64,000 nt of DNA. It comes from Undaria pinnatifida. Taxonomy: Eukaryota > Sar > Phaeophyceae > Laminariales > Alariaceae. Shown piece after piece: positions 53,151-64,000 of this stretch. Every line of letters starts with the position of its first letter. Positions within the stretch are counted from its first letter, which is position 1. The notes below the pieces were generated by a model. That model was not told the origin of the DNA. It did no database searches and saw only the letters and a list, made by a program, of their open reading frames with translations. The DNA is taken from NCBI GenBank assembly GCA_012845835.1, contig JABAKD010000003.1, forward strand, positions 5,114,870-5,178,869, written 5' to 3'. Both the position numbers and the translations under genes were made by a program.

Positions 53151-53549
53151 AGGTTTATGTTTACGTGCTCTGTACTGCTGTACATCAGCAGTCTGTCTGC
53201 GGCAATGTTATTTGGATACGAGGTACGAATCGTACCAGGTCCTTGTAGGCTACTGCTCCTGCTGCTTGTGCGCTGCTAGTTCGTACTGCTTGAGTTGTCC
53301 TCGAATCTACCAGATACCAGGTATCATTGCTCTGAGCATGCGATACCTGGTACCTGGTACGAAGTATAGACTATAACATACCTGACCTCTGATTAATCGC
53401 GTGCCAGATACCAGATGAAGTAACAGTTAATAGTACGGGACACCTAAAATGTATCGGGTACATAAGCACCCCATCCCACCCCCACTCCCTTGAACACTCC
53501 GCCCTCTACTCAACTGATTGCACGACTTACAGAATATTATACATGATAA
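53151..53549. other. Unassigned DNA
   Basis: Several ACCTGGTACC and GATACCAGGTA motifs (53300-53400). No gene was recognised. Confidence 0.35.
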
Positions 53550-53552
53550 CTG

Positions 53553-54340
53553 GTGCATTCTTTAAGGTGTTTTTTTTTTTTTTTTTTTCCCCAAAACCGT
53601 TTCCACGCACAAATTGAGCTGCCCCGCCCGTCCCCCCCCCCCCCCCCCCCCTCCCCCCCCCCCCTCCAACCCCGCTCCCTTTTGATCAAACCAGGCCCCC
53701 ACGTCCTTCAAAACTCCGCCCTCCCCTCACCGGTTATTCGACTTACAGGATTCACTTGATAAACGGATGCATTTCCTTCCACAGCTGTCAGATTTTGTCT
53801 TTTTTTTTTTTTTTATCCTCCGGCGGATGGGGAAAAATAAAGCTTTAGCTCACCACACTTCCACGTATTTTCATACGCGTCGTGTGTCGATTTAACTCAG
53901 TTGCTTTCGCAGCCCAACGCTAGCTGGCGCACCCTTCGGGTCCCATTGTAGGTATAGCGTAAGCTGTCCCTATCAGTGGTCTTCGTTACAACCCCGGCAG
54001 CGCAAGCTGCCGTTGTGTACGGGTGAGTGTGTATGTCGACCCGGCCTGTCCCCTGAGGGTCAGTTTCGGTGGAGATAGCCACCCGGAATGTCATCTTTCC
54101 GGGTATCAGATTTTTTCCACCTCAGAAACGGGTTTTATAGTTTTCGCGCACAGACTGACGAACATCACCCTGTTGACCCTGATAGCTACACTGTAGTTGC
54201 AAGGGGAGTCGCCGACCTATATCCTTAATGAGGACACACAACCCGTAATACGCGCGATCGGAGTATCACACACAGCTTGCAAAGATGAGTTTCGACAAAA
54301 TTTTCGATCTCACAGCTGGAGTGTATTTTCGTTTTGTATA
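53553..54340 (+). repeat. Copy of the 59-60 kb repeat, interrupted by a retroposon
   Basis: It parallels 59480-59872: TTTTGATCAAACCAGGCCCC, GTTATTCGACTTACAGGATT and CACAGCTGTCAGATTTTG, then after the insertion CTCAGAAACGGG, CATCACCCTGTTGACCCTGA, AGGACACACAACCCGTAATA and CACAGCTGGAGTGTATTTT. Confidence 0.85.
53800..54105 (-). mobile_element. Non-LTR retroposon, copy 3 (~306 bp, longest)
   Basis: It starts (minus strand) near 54105 and ends in a poly-A tract (T run at 53800-53814). TCAGATTTT flanks it at 53788-53796 and 54106-54114. The empty site is visible in the uninterrupted relative at about 59648-59670 (TCAGATTTTGTCTCCCTCAG). The 5' part has an ACCCGGAA/TTCCGGGT hairpin but no tRNA-like A or B boxes, so a truncated LINE or an unusual SINE is likely. 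Confidence 0.85.
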
Positions 54341-54475
54341 ATAAAATAGTCTAGACTAGTGACCTAGGCTGGCTTTCTTATTTGGGAGAGGGTGCACTTT
54401 ACCTTATTGTACGTTAACTTCAGTATAACGTATCTCGAGTTTCTTATTTTCGTGTAAATAACAGCCTGGCTAATT

Positions 54476-55897
54476 ACCCTATCCATTTTGAAGCTATTGC
54501 TTCTGCTGAAGCTTTTTGCTGTCGCAGCTTGTACACTCGTACACGTGATGATGTACAGCTCTGAGCGTATGATGACTGGTACATGATAACTGGCACCTGG
54601 TACAACTGCGGCAGCCGTGTTTTCTTGGTTAGGCAGTTCGCAGCTGGCACCTTGGCGTATTCAATTCGAAAATGCTCGCTTGCGTTTCCCAAGGTGAAAA
54701 ACCAGCGTGATTTGGTGCCAGGACATTATTGTAGACTTGGCGCCAACACCAAGTCAGACGCGACGTATTTGGATGAGGTCAAAGCCGCGAACACTGTGGA
54801 CGCGCTGACTCACACGAAAGATCGTTGGGTGCAGACGCCATCTCTTTCGCTGGCAAGTATAGTGTCTAGTTTGCCTGGGGAACGAGTTGGCCACAGACCC
54901 GACCTCGGCTTGTCTCGCCGGAGTTCTCCCCTCAACGCCCAACTGGTGATACTACTCTAGTTTGCTATCCGCGTTGTTCTATTCACGCTCGTTGTAGGTT
55001 ACCGAACGTTTCTTGTTGCGAGCTTGATTGTTGGCGTCATGCTCTTGAATCTGCTTGTAGGTGGAATGTTAATGATGCCTGTATTTTAAAATCCTTACGG
55101 TGCAGTCACGGGTAGAGTATGCCTGCCCGGATGCTTACGCGTCTGTTCTCCTTTACGTGGAGATCGAGATATTGGAGGATCCTGTTGGTTGTCCTTGTGA
55201 ACACGGCGATTAGGGTCCACTTTGTATGGGGGAGTTCCACGTATTGATAAGGGATTTATGTATAAGGTATGATGGGACACTCAGCAGGAGTAATGGGAGG
55301 TTTATTTCGCCGATTGCTTCCTTGCATGAATCGCCACGAGCTGTCACTCGACGGCTGGATAATGTAAGAGAGAGTTATGTGTCACCGTCTTGAGTCATCA
55401 CCACGCCTTCTCGCGCCGGCTACGTGTACACCTTTATTTAGAGATCTATCAACAGATCCCATACGCGGCCCGGTTCCGACCATTTTGTCGCCGAGAACAC
55501 AGATGCGATTGGGATGTTTTGTACCACATTTATCGAGACCTTATTTCTTGCATCATCTAAACCAACAACATGCACGGCACATCCGCATCACAAGCGACTG
55601 AACCTGGCAACATCCCCCCAAACCTGGTCTATTTTATGATGGAACTCTAGGTGCGACTCCACAGCAACAACCATGCCAGTTGTGTTAGTGTTGGGAACGT
55701 ACAGGGCCATGAGACTACCGCTGGATCTTTGCTTCGGTGGCGTCCTCAATCACGTCAATCTGGCGGCCAGACGGGCGTCGTAGTCAAGTGAGCGACGCGG
55801 TCAAGCCTGCTACGTACGCAGCACACAAGGAGGCTCCTTCCTCCGCGGGTGTGGGTCGTGTGACGATGAATGAAATCTGCGGCGGCGGCGGTGACAG
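54476..55897. other. Unassigned DNA
   Basis: A 125-codon plus-strand frame (54583-54960) contains VPGHYCRLGANTKSDATYLD and reads like protein. It may be an upstream piece of the transposon gene that follows, but no known domain is seen. Confidence 0.3.
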
Positions 55898-57930
55898 GCT
55901 TGTTCTGTGGGACGTTACCCATGTTCGCCTTGCGGCCGATTGGACACCCCCCCTGCGACACCGGCACCGTCGCCGAACCCGAGTGCAAGTGCCGCTTACA
56001 ATTATAACGCCGACTTCTTCCCTACCGAAGCACCTCGCCACGTGGTGGGCTCACTAGGTAAGGCCTTACCCCGTCCTAGGAAGAAATTGAGCTGAGCTGT
56101 CTGACGCCCTCCCCGCAGTGCGTTCCTCGTTTTCTTGCTGACGTTGTTATTATTCGCCAAACAAACCAAACTTTTCGTTGGTGCTTTCTTTTAGATGACG
56201 CGGACTCGGACGAGGGCGAAGAGGACGGTGGCGACGGGTATGACTTTGATGTTTTGTCACGACCGCGTTTGCGATCTATTAATAGGAGCCAGAGACGAGA
56301 TCGGTGGCAATGTCGACCAGGACGACGTGAGTGCTGTAGCGGTGGCAAATATGTTTTGTTTGTTTCTGAAATCTGCTCGGCGTCAATGTGCGCTTTGTAT
56401 ACGATTTATTTCTGTTGGAGTGTTCTGGATTCATGTTGAGTGTTGCCCAACTGTATCTGGGGGTGGCCCACACATGCTCAAGGTTCGCCTGGATACCTTC
56501 CATGCGCTTCCGCGCATATCGTGCCTGGTGAAGAAGAGTCACCGCTCCTTCAAGCCCTCCATGACTTGGTTGAGAGATGCTTGCTATATCGTTAATCTGG
56601 AAGACATCGAAGAAGCAAGTGGTTTCAACGTCACTTGTGTCGGAGTTTGGATCAGTGATATGGAGAGGCTGTAGCTGTCGTCGAAAACAATGCCTGTACT
56701 GGGTCATGTGTCGTGACCATTACGCTCCTGCCGATCTCGCTTCCAACTGCAAATAGAAAGTGCTCTTCAAGCGCAAAAAATGGCATCGGAATAGGTGGCA
56801 GAGTATATAGAGGTGAACTGGACGTGTTTCTTGCAGAATTGTCGGTGATTGGTGCCGGAGCGGGCACGATTGTTGACTCGCTTTGATTCAGTGACTGATC
56901 GGTTCTGCGACGTGGTCGATGCGAAATCGGGATAAAATCTCCTGCGCCCGAAAGCGCTGGAGGTCGTGAAGCTGCTTCGCAAGCATATCGAAGCTGGTTG
57001 TCTAAGCAAGCATGACGGCGTGCCGCTGTACTACGCAACAGGAAAAAGTAAAGCGGAGATCACCACTCGTCGCTGTGTTAGAGGTGCCAGCAGTACAGGG
57101 GCTTGATGTTTGTGTTTTTTGCGTGACTTTTCTATCACTAGCAGGTGCAGCAACCATTTCCACCAATAACATTGGCCTCACGGCATAACCCGGTGCTCAT
57201 AGTGTTTGCCGTCAAGTATACCGCACGGTTTCGTTTGTTGCGGTGTTCGTAACATGTTGAGTTTTTTCCTCGGCTTGGTGGTCAACCAGGTGATTCGTGT
57301 TATGATGGACCTGACGTACACATGTTCAATATTTTTTCCGCCTGCTGCAACTGTTCTTCCTTTTTTACGCGGTTTTCATCGTTTCCTCCGCAGGCTTCTA
57401 TTGCGCTTCTCCTGCGCTGGCCCACTCGATTCTGATGGAAATCAATTATCGCTGGAATATTGGGATGGCTGCTAAGAACCGCGGACTGCCGAAGTAGATT
57501 GGAGCGTGATACGAACAGTTTGAGTTTGAGATTATCTAAAGTGACACGGCCAGCTGGTCACCGGATAGCCCGATGTTTCCTGGGTGGGTCTCTGCTCTTG
57601 ACGTGGCAGACACTGGTGAAAGAAGCGACCTTTCTCAGAGGTTGTGGGGACCTGATGCTCGGGGTGAGGGGCCGATTGATCTTGTCGACCTCCCATCAAC
57701 TTCCGAATCACTATGATGAAATCAAAGGGCACGCCAACGTTAAGAATACGATTATCTCTATTAGTCAACGGCATGCTGCATTGCGTGCTAGGATGCAGGA
57801 AGCTGACGGGGGCGCGATGATTGCGGGTGTTGTCGGTAGCGCTGTTTCCCCTGCTGTTTCGCAGAGTTGGTCCATAGGGGCAGCAGTGAAGGGGGGGGCG
57901 CAGCGGCAGATGCAGGCGTGTCGGCGTTAG
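55898..57930 (+). pseudogene. Multi-exon transposon gene with DDE/RNase H-like motifs, broken
   Basis: Exon 55898-56057 (acceptor GTGACAG, donor G|GTAAGG) joins in phase to exon 56195-56326 (acceptor TTTCTTTTAG, donor GTGAGT), giving SLDDADSDEGEEDGGDGYDF, an acidic linker. Downstream in one frame: VRLDTFHALPRISCLVKK and MTWLRDACYIVNLEDIEEAS (56483-56671), RARLLTRFDSVTDRFCDVVD (about 56860-56920), a TAA at 56933, and KALEVVKLLRKHIEAGCLSK with YYATGKSKAEITTRRCVRGA (to 57103). Then, in another frame, ALAHSILMEINYRWNIGMAA with KNRGLPK, three stops, and MFPGWVSALDVADTGERSDL (57394-57712). The LD.FH, GCLS and RCxRG.S order recalls, from memory, a widespread eukaryotic transposon protein family whose last motif carries a Glu not obvious here. 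It looks inactive. Confidence 0.5.
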
Positions 57931-59169
57931 CTGCAGAGGTGTTGAATTTTGGCGGCGGCGGGGATGAGGCTGTGTAGTTTGGCGCCGCCAACCGACGCCC
58001 AAGAAGCCCAAGGGCCCACTCCGGGGCCCTCAGGTTTTACTTCACCGCGGCCACAGTCGACAAGAACGGGCGTACCAGGAGGCGCGCCCTGCCCCGCGTG
58101 GGAGGGAGGGGCGGCCCCAATCCAATGTGCCGCCAGAAAAACACTGGCCCGAGGCCTGCAGAACTGATAAAAAATTAGATCAGACGGGAAGCAGGGGTGG
58201 TCGTGGTGTGATTGTGAAACATGCACAGTAGGGTCTACGCCCCTGATCGTCGCTTGATACCCCGGCCTATCTTGTTGTGGTAGGTTAGCGTCTGCAGTGT
58301 TGGGTCGAGTTTGCCTTTTGTTGATTCACAAAGAATTTAGACCGTACGAGTTTATTATGTTTTTGCTTCGCTTGGGAGCCGGCCGTTTCGTTTTGTGTGG
58401 CCCTGGGATTGATTGTCTGTTTCAAGTCGGGGGGGGGGGGGGGGGTCAACAGCGATACTGCCACCGTTATCGACAAAATTTTGACCCCTTTTATTTTGTT
58501 CTTCCTTTCCCATGTTTTCCTTTTTTTCCATCGCTGGGGAGAGGGAAAGAAGAAAGGGGGGGGGAGTTACCTGGTACCTACTCGTATAGCTATTCTCCAC
58601 CCCCCTGTTATTTCTCTTCCTTCGCCGGGCATGATGGCGGTGCTGGATGTCGCCGGGCAGCAAGAACGATTCAGTGCCAAGACATACACCACACAAAAGT
58701 GTCGGTATTGGAAAAAGGAAAAAATTTCCGAAGCATCGCCAATCATTTAATTTGGTTGAACTAGAGCTACGTGGGTCCTGTTATTTGTGGTGTTCGTGTC
58801 GTCTGTTTTGTCGGAACCACCCGCATCGCTTCCCAGTCGAATATTGTCCATGAAAGCCCTACTTCATTCATTCGAATACACACCAAGGAGTTCAACGCAA
58901 AGGAAACGCGTTGTATAGCAACGACAACATTTGTTTCACAAACGCATGAAAAAATCACTGATTTGCGGCTGGTTGGTGATGCTTGCCGTTGTACATATTA
59001 CCTAGCACCACGCGTATAGCAAGCCCCTACATATATGCATACTACGCGTGAACGGAGTATCACACACAAGCTTGCAAATATGAGTTTCGCCCAAATCTTC
59101 AATCTCACAGCTGGAGTGTATTTTCATATTATATGTGACCTAAACCTCTTGAAAACCCTTCCCCCCCCC
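57931..59169. other. Unassigned DNA
   Basis: A GC-rich stretch (57950-58150), a 16-G run (about 58430) and short open frames have no recognised domain. 59058-59130 is a short copy of the repeat found at 59800-59872 (ATGAGTTTCGCCCAAATCTT, CACAGCTGGAGTGTATTTT). Confidence 0.4.
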
Positions 59170-59872
59170 GCCCCCCCCCCCCCTTTTTTTTTTCCGGTTC
59201 CCTCTTGCTCAAACGCCCCACCTAACATCGAAATCTGCCAGAGTATTGTAATAAACACTTCCACGCACTGGATATCACCTCATTATCTTTCTAGAGCCAT
59301 CCATGTCGCTGCTGCAATTTCCAACCCCCCCCCGTCCCCAACGCCCCCTCCTTCCCCACCACCCGCACCATCGCCTAGACCTAGCACCAAACGTATAGCA
59401 AACCCTTACATCTATGCGACCTAAAGCCCCCCCACACACACACTCCCCCCCCCCGTCCCCCACAAGAATGATTTATAGTTTTCACGCACAAATTGCGCTA
59501 CCCCACCTGTCCTTTCCCCCCTCCCCCCCCCCCGCTTCCTTTTGATCAAACCCAGGCCCCCAGGTCCTTCAAAACTCCGCCCTCCCCTCACCAGTTATTC
59601 GACTTGCAGGATTCACTTGATAAACTGATGCATTTCCTTCCACAGCTGTCAGATTTTGTCTCCCTCAGAAACGGGATTTATAGTTTCCGCGCACAGACTG
59701 ACTAACATCACCCTGTTGACCCTGATAGCTACACTGTAGTTGCAAGGGGAGTCGCCGACCTAGATCCTTAATGAGGACACACAACCCGTAATACGCGCGA
59801 TCGGAGTATCACGCACAGCTTGCAAAGATGAGTTTCGACAAAATCTTCGATCTCACAGCTGGAGTGCATTTT
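59170..59872 (+). repeat. Large inverted repeat, left arm (~700 bp)
   Basis: Its reverse complement is at 60168-60870. Matching landmarks include CTCTTGCTCAAACGCCCCAC (outer end), TGATCAAACCCAGGCCCCCA, CATCACCCTGTTGACCCTGA and CACAGCTGGAGTG at the inner end. Long C runs lie at 59160-59185 and 59440-59460. Confidence 0.9.
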
Positions 59873-60167
59873 TTTGTAATAATATTATGTGATACAGCAC
59901 TACTTGAAGTAGTGCACGACATTAATGTAAAAAAACAAACAGGGATATAGGAAAGCAAGACTGATACCTTACCAGGAAAGGAAGACAATTGAGAGGCGCT
60001 GTTCTGAAGATAGTGGAAGAAAAAGAAATTCAGCCTCGGCCAGAATTATTCCGGTTTCTTCTTTTTTTAGCCTATTGATATTTCATTTCTGCCACTACTA
60101 TGCGGTATGAACAACGTTGTGCCTAGAATAATCTATCTGCACTACACCTAATTATAAAAATTAAAAT
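59873..60167. other. Spacer between the inverted arms
   Basis: About 295 bp of AT-rich DNA with no coding frame or recognised motif. Confidence 0.6.
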
Positions 60168-60592
60168 ACACTCCAGCTGTGAGATCGAAAATTTTGTCGA
60201 AACTCATCTTTGCAAGCTGTGTGTGATACTCCGATCGCGCGTATTACGGGTTGTGTGTCCTCATTAAGGATATTGGTCGGCGACTCCCCTTGCAACTGCA
60301 GTGTAGCTATCAGGGTCAACAGGGTGATGTTAGTCAGTCTGTGCGCGGAAACTATAAAACCCGTTTTTGAGGGAGACAAAATCTGACAGCTGTGGAAGGA
60401 AATGCATCAGTTTATCAAGTGAATCCTGTAAGTCGAACAACCGGTGAGGGGAGAGCGGAGTTTTGAAGGACGTGGGGGCCTGGGTTTGATCAAAAGGGGG
60501 GCGGGAGGGGGGGAAGGGGGGGAAGGACAGGTGGGGTAGCTCAATTTGTGCGTGGAAACTATAAATCCTTCTTGTGGGGGACGGGGGAGGGA

Positions 60593-60624
<32 letters not shown>

Positions 60625-60870
60625 GAGGGCTTTAGGTCGCATAGATGTAGGAGTTTGCTATACGCTTGGTGCTAGGTCTAGGCGATGGTACGGGTGGTGG
60701 GGAAGGAGGGGGCGTTGGGGACGGGGGGGGGGTGAGAATTGCAGCAGCGGCATGGAAGGCTCTAAAACAATAATGAGGTGATATCCAGTACGTGGAAGTG
60801 TTTATTACTCTGGCGGATTTATATATTAGGTGGGGCGTTTGAGCAAGAGAGCGAGGAAAAAAAAAAATGT
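60168..60870 (-). repeat. Large inverted repeat, right arm (~700 bp)
   Basis: The reverse complement of 59170-59872, with more G homopolymers (for example about 60608-60626). The two arms could pair into a long stem. Confidence 0.9.
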
Positions 60871-61365
60871 ACTTGTAAAGTATCAGGTACCTATTTGATA
60901 GCGAGAAACAGGAATCCTGGCTGGGGCTGCGGGTTTCTTATCTATTTGGGGTAGGGTGTCATCTGCAATAACTTCAGCTCCATGATTTCTTGTCTTCATA
61001 GAAGTATCAGCCTGCCATTCTCACGTCCTGTACTACTTTAAGAGTATTGTGCCGCCCGCCCTCTGATAAGAAACCGAGGTTTTGTTTTTGTGTAGGCTGA
61101 ATTTCGTATTTTTTTGAAAATGACGTGCCCCACACTAGCTTCAAATTAAAAAATTCTAAGTTCTTATTTCTCCGCAAGAGCATAGTGTGAGCCCCGTTCT
61201 TATGAGAGGGAGGCATGTGCGATTTTTTTTATGATGTTTCACCATGTTCCAGAACGCCTCCAACCTTTTTTCGCGCTCCGCGCGATTATTTTAATAATGC
61301 CTTACGAAAGTGTCCCTATGCATAGGATCCGTGCCGGGTTGCACCCCGGCTGGCTCAGAAAACCG
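60871..61365. other. Unassigned DNA
   Basis: Begins with the 60917-61020 dispersed repeat copy. The rest is AT-rich with no recognised gene. Confidence 0.4.
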
Positions 61366-61492
61366 GGTACCCGGAACAGTCGGAACCGGAATCGTCCGGG
61401 TTCCATTTTTATACCCGCGGGTTTTGGGGCCTCGGCTACCCGGGTACCCGGGTACCCGGGGTACCCGAGTACCCGGGGTACCCGGCTATTTC
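61366..61492. repeat. GGGTACCC palindromic minisatellite
   Basis: Overlapping units of CCGGGTACCCGGG type, densest at 61436-61488. Nearly every unit is its own reverse complement. Confidence 0.85.
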
Positions 61493-62540
61493 GACTAATG
61501 GAGCCCCCAAGACTGTTGTATACTACCTGTTCCCCATTGCCAACTATGGAACTTAGTTGGACGGATACATCGGTCTGTGGATCTAATCGCGAGGTCATGT
61601 TTGTGTGACGTGTGACGAAAGCTTTTTGTTGCAGCAGTGTGGGCGAAAGGTTTCTCAGCTTTTATTTCTTACCCCTCCGTGCTGACTGCTGTTTCGCTGT
61701 TTCTGGGTGTGACTTTTCCGCATGATTTGTTTTATGCAAAAACAATACTCGAAGGATTTCCCTGACGTGTCATCATCCTAAATATATACAAGGGCTCCGC
61801 TTGGTTCGAGTAAATAAAGCAAGGCAGCACCAATTGTTCGATTTAATACTTGGCAGAGAAAAAAAATAGCCACCACACACAATCATAGTCTGCGCGTACA
61901 GAGTGTAAGGTAATGCCAAGAGTTCGATATAGACTACCAATCATATCAATGTAATACTACTATTAATAGCTACCGTTTTTAAGGTGAATCCGATTCCGAG
62001 CTTCATTAATCAGATTTCAATCAGATAAATTCGAGCACACGCCGACTGACCCTTTAGTTTGGCGACGAAACGTGTCGAGTGCGTTTCCTATGACATTTTA
62101 AATCAATCAAGCATCCGGGGCCAGTAAGGTAACTGATCATGTCCGCTGCGTGTTCTCTTCGTAGCCACTGAGAGACGCACACTGAGCCAGCTTCTGAAAT
62201 ATACAATGCATGATATAATAGTATCATCTTGATCCGAGCCTCTCAGATCGACTGTCTGTGTGTTGTCTGATCGTGGAGAGACGTGCTGACGTTGTTCCAG
62301 GCGCGAAACACGGTGGTATGGCTGACTTCGTCGTTCAACTCCTCGAATGCTATTGCAATGCTGCTGCTTGTTGCTTGCAGTGTAGATCGCTGACTTTTTG
62401 TAGCTACAGTACGCAACTACAGCGCTTACAATTTTGACAGCTAAGAAGTTCCGACTCGAGTTTTTATAGACGAAAAAAAAACATGTAATTTTTGTCTGAT
62501 CGCTCATTAGCCAGGATCCATACACGAAATAGGCGTCACC
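61493..62540. other. Unassigned DNA
   Basis: No gene was recognised. The longest open frame (62103-62582, minus, 159 codons) has no known domain. Confidence 0.35.
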
Positions 62541-62544
62541 CGGG

Positions 62545-63440
62545 CACGATAGGGTCACATGCCGGGATCGGAATCCATCCACACATCTACAATTCCGACA
62601 ACCCGGGGACGAACACGGATATCATCCGGGTTGATACCTCCCCGCACGGTACGGAAACCCCAACTCCACCGGCCGATTTTCTGATTGGTCATGGTTCGTG
62701 TTGAGCCAGCTCCACCTCGGGAGGATATAGGGTCCCATCTCCGGTCCAGAGACCATTCCATATCTCTGAAACTTCCATCAACCAAACCGAGCTTTCTCGG
62801 GTCGACACCACCCTGCACGGTGAGAAAACCCCAATCCCGTTGGCTAATCACTGATTGGTTCGAGCTCCACAGCGCCGGCCTAGGCGGGTAGAGGCCCATC
62901 AATGGGGGACATTTCCGTCGCAAACGGGGAACATAGGGTCCCATCCCCGATTCATGGATCCCCCGAATCTCTACAGAGCTCCAAAAACGTGGGAACAATA
63001 ACGGTGACCTCCCGTGTCGACACCACTCCGCACGACGTGGAACCCTAACCATACTCGCCTACCGCTGATTGGCTGGGGCTCGGACATAAGGGCAACGCCA
63101 CCATGGGAGGATATAGAGCCCTGCGCCCGTTTCAGAATCCTGCCAAACCGGGGACGATGACCGATTTCTCCCGCGGGTGGACACAGCATGATCGTGCGAC
63201 AATCATCTGTTCACGTTGGCTTATCGTTGAGTGGCTGTGCAGCTCGTAGACCCAGAGACACCCGGGGAGGAGATAGACCAGCAAACGGGCGGGGGGCGTT
63301 CCGACGCACCCGATGAGGATAGGGCTCCACCGCCGTTCCAGAAATCCTTCCATACCCCATCAACGCCAACAAACCGGGGACGAAAACCGACTTCTCCCGG
63401 ATCGGCACCACACCGCACGGTTTGGAAGCCTTAGCTCGCT
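62545..63440 (+). repeat. Degenerate satellite, ~160-225 bp period
   Basis: The phrase CGGGT(C/T)GA(C/T)ACC.C(C)CGCACGGT or a variant recurs at about 62628, 62799, 63012, 63174 and 63399. Between copies lie GAGGATATAGGGTCCCATC and CTGATTGGT (an inverted CCAAT) motifs. The minus strand gives matching peptide repeats such as WGF.TV.GG..P, broken by stops. Confidence 0.7.
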
Positions 63441-64000
63441 GAGGTTCGTATACAACGCCAGCACCGCTGGCGAGTCTTGAACGTAGCAGGCCAGATCTGC
63501 TTTGCGTTGACCAATCATAGAGATTTATTCGTTTTGCATCATAATGCACCCATTGTTTGATCTCCCCCTCTACCTCTTAACGAACCCCCCCCCACATCTT
63601 ACATCAGGCTAACCCGTACTGATTGGGCCCGCTCCATTTTACAGCGGGGCTATCTTACACTCACACCTCACACAACCCAACAATCACATTGACTTGTTGC
63701 AACGTCATCCCCCCCCTCTCTTGAGCGGCAGGGCGGGCGGGTGGGAAAGTCGATCAATTGTGATGGGCACGCTGTGGGCCCCTGTGCTACGAGATCACGT
63801 CGGTGATACCACGACGACGGTCTATGATCAGGGCAGCGGGTGGTTTCGTGGCTCGACGCTCTGCCCCTGGGCTATTTTCTACTCTTTCTACTCTGTCTAG
63901 CATCCTCATTTTTTCCGAATTCAAAAACGCCTCCACAAACCCCACATTCCTGGCGAAACATCACCGTTTGGTATGGCTCAAGAATTCTGGATTGACTTTT
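63441..64000. other. Unassigned DNA at the window edge
   Basis: No gene or element was recognised. A short open frame near 63694-63900 has no known domain. Confidence 0.4.

Noticed and set aside
53897-54094. 65-codon minus-strand frame beginning MTFRVAISTETDPQ
   Set aside because: It lies wholly within the retroposon copy and has no known domain. It could be a LINE tail but is not supported as a gene.
60161-60379. 72-codon minus-strand frame beginning MSPSKTGFIVSAHR
   Set aside because: It lies in the inverted-repeat arm. The frame is not kept in the related copies at 59.6 and 54.2 kb.

Overview
The window reads as nuclear DNA of a eukaryote with long spliced introns and a dense load of decayed mobile elements, satellites and homopolymer tracts (one run of 33 G). 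There are no operons, no rRNA genes, no convincing tRNA gene and no CRISPR array. The mix of elements (Ty3/gypsy integrase with a Tudor-like tail, Ty1/copia relic, a PAT-type DIRS retroelement, a hAT-like non-autonomous element) together with intron-rich genes would fit an alga, perhaps a stramenopile such as a brown alga. That placement is inference; no marker gene here proves it.

The main host gene lies on the minus strand between 26880 and 6289. Nine exons with canonical splice sites and matching phases join into 682 residues of a flavin-containing monooxygenase (FMO). The first exon, with the FAD GxGxxG motif, was not found. One intron is 13.3 kb long and holds a Ty1/copia relic, satellites and a perfect hairpin. 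The gene shows no stops or frameshifts, whereas almost every mobile-element gene around it is broken.

Layout: 1-2843, 3' end of a Ty3/gypsy element with its 3' LTR. 2844-6288, mostly unassigned, with a tRNA-like SINE remnant and a 3 x 108 bp tandem repeat. 6289-26880, the FMO gene. 26881-35200, AT-richer unassigned DNA with arrays of a 42-bp TATCGAT satellite, a pair of 248-bp direct repeats and a retroposon copy. 35200-36200, a satellite array split by an internally deleted gypsy element with a target-site duplication. 37711-45315, a complete-looking PAT-type DIRS element (split repeats A1-B1-A2-B2, Gag-like ORF, reverse transcriptase, RNase H, tyrosine recombinase), broken by frameshifts. 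45316-50000, unassigned DNA, a second satellite array, a MITE-like inverted-repeat element and another retroposon copy. 50096-51827, a hAT-like non-autonomous element with an 8-bp target duplication. 52800-61000, dispersed repeats, a retroposon inserted in a repeat whose empty site is also present, a broken transposon gene at 55.9-57.9 kb, and a large inverted repeat at 59.17-60.87 kb. 62.5-63.5 kb, a degenerate satellite also found at 10.75-11.4 kb.

Only the FMO looks like a working protein gene. The rest is best read as layered transposon insertion and decay.
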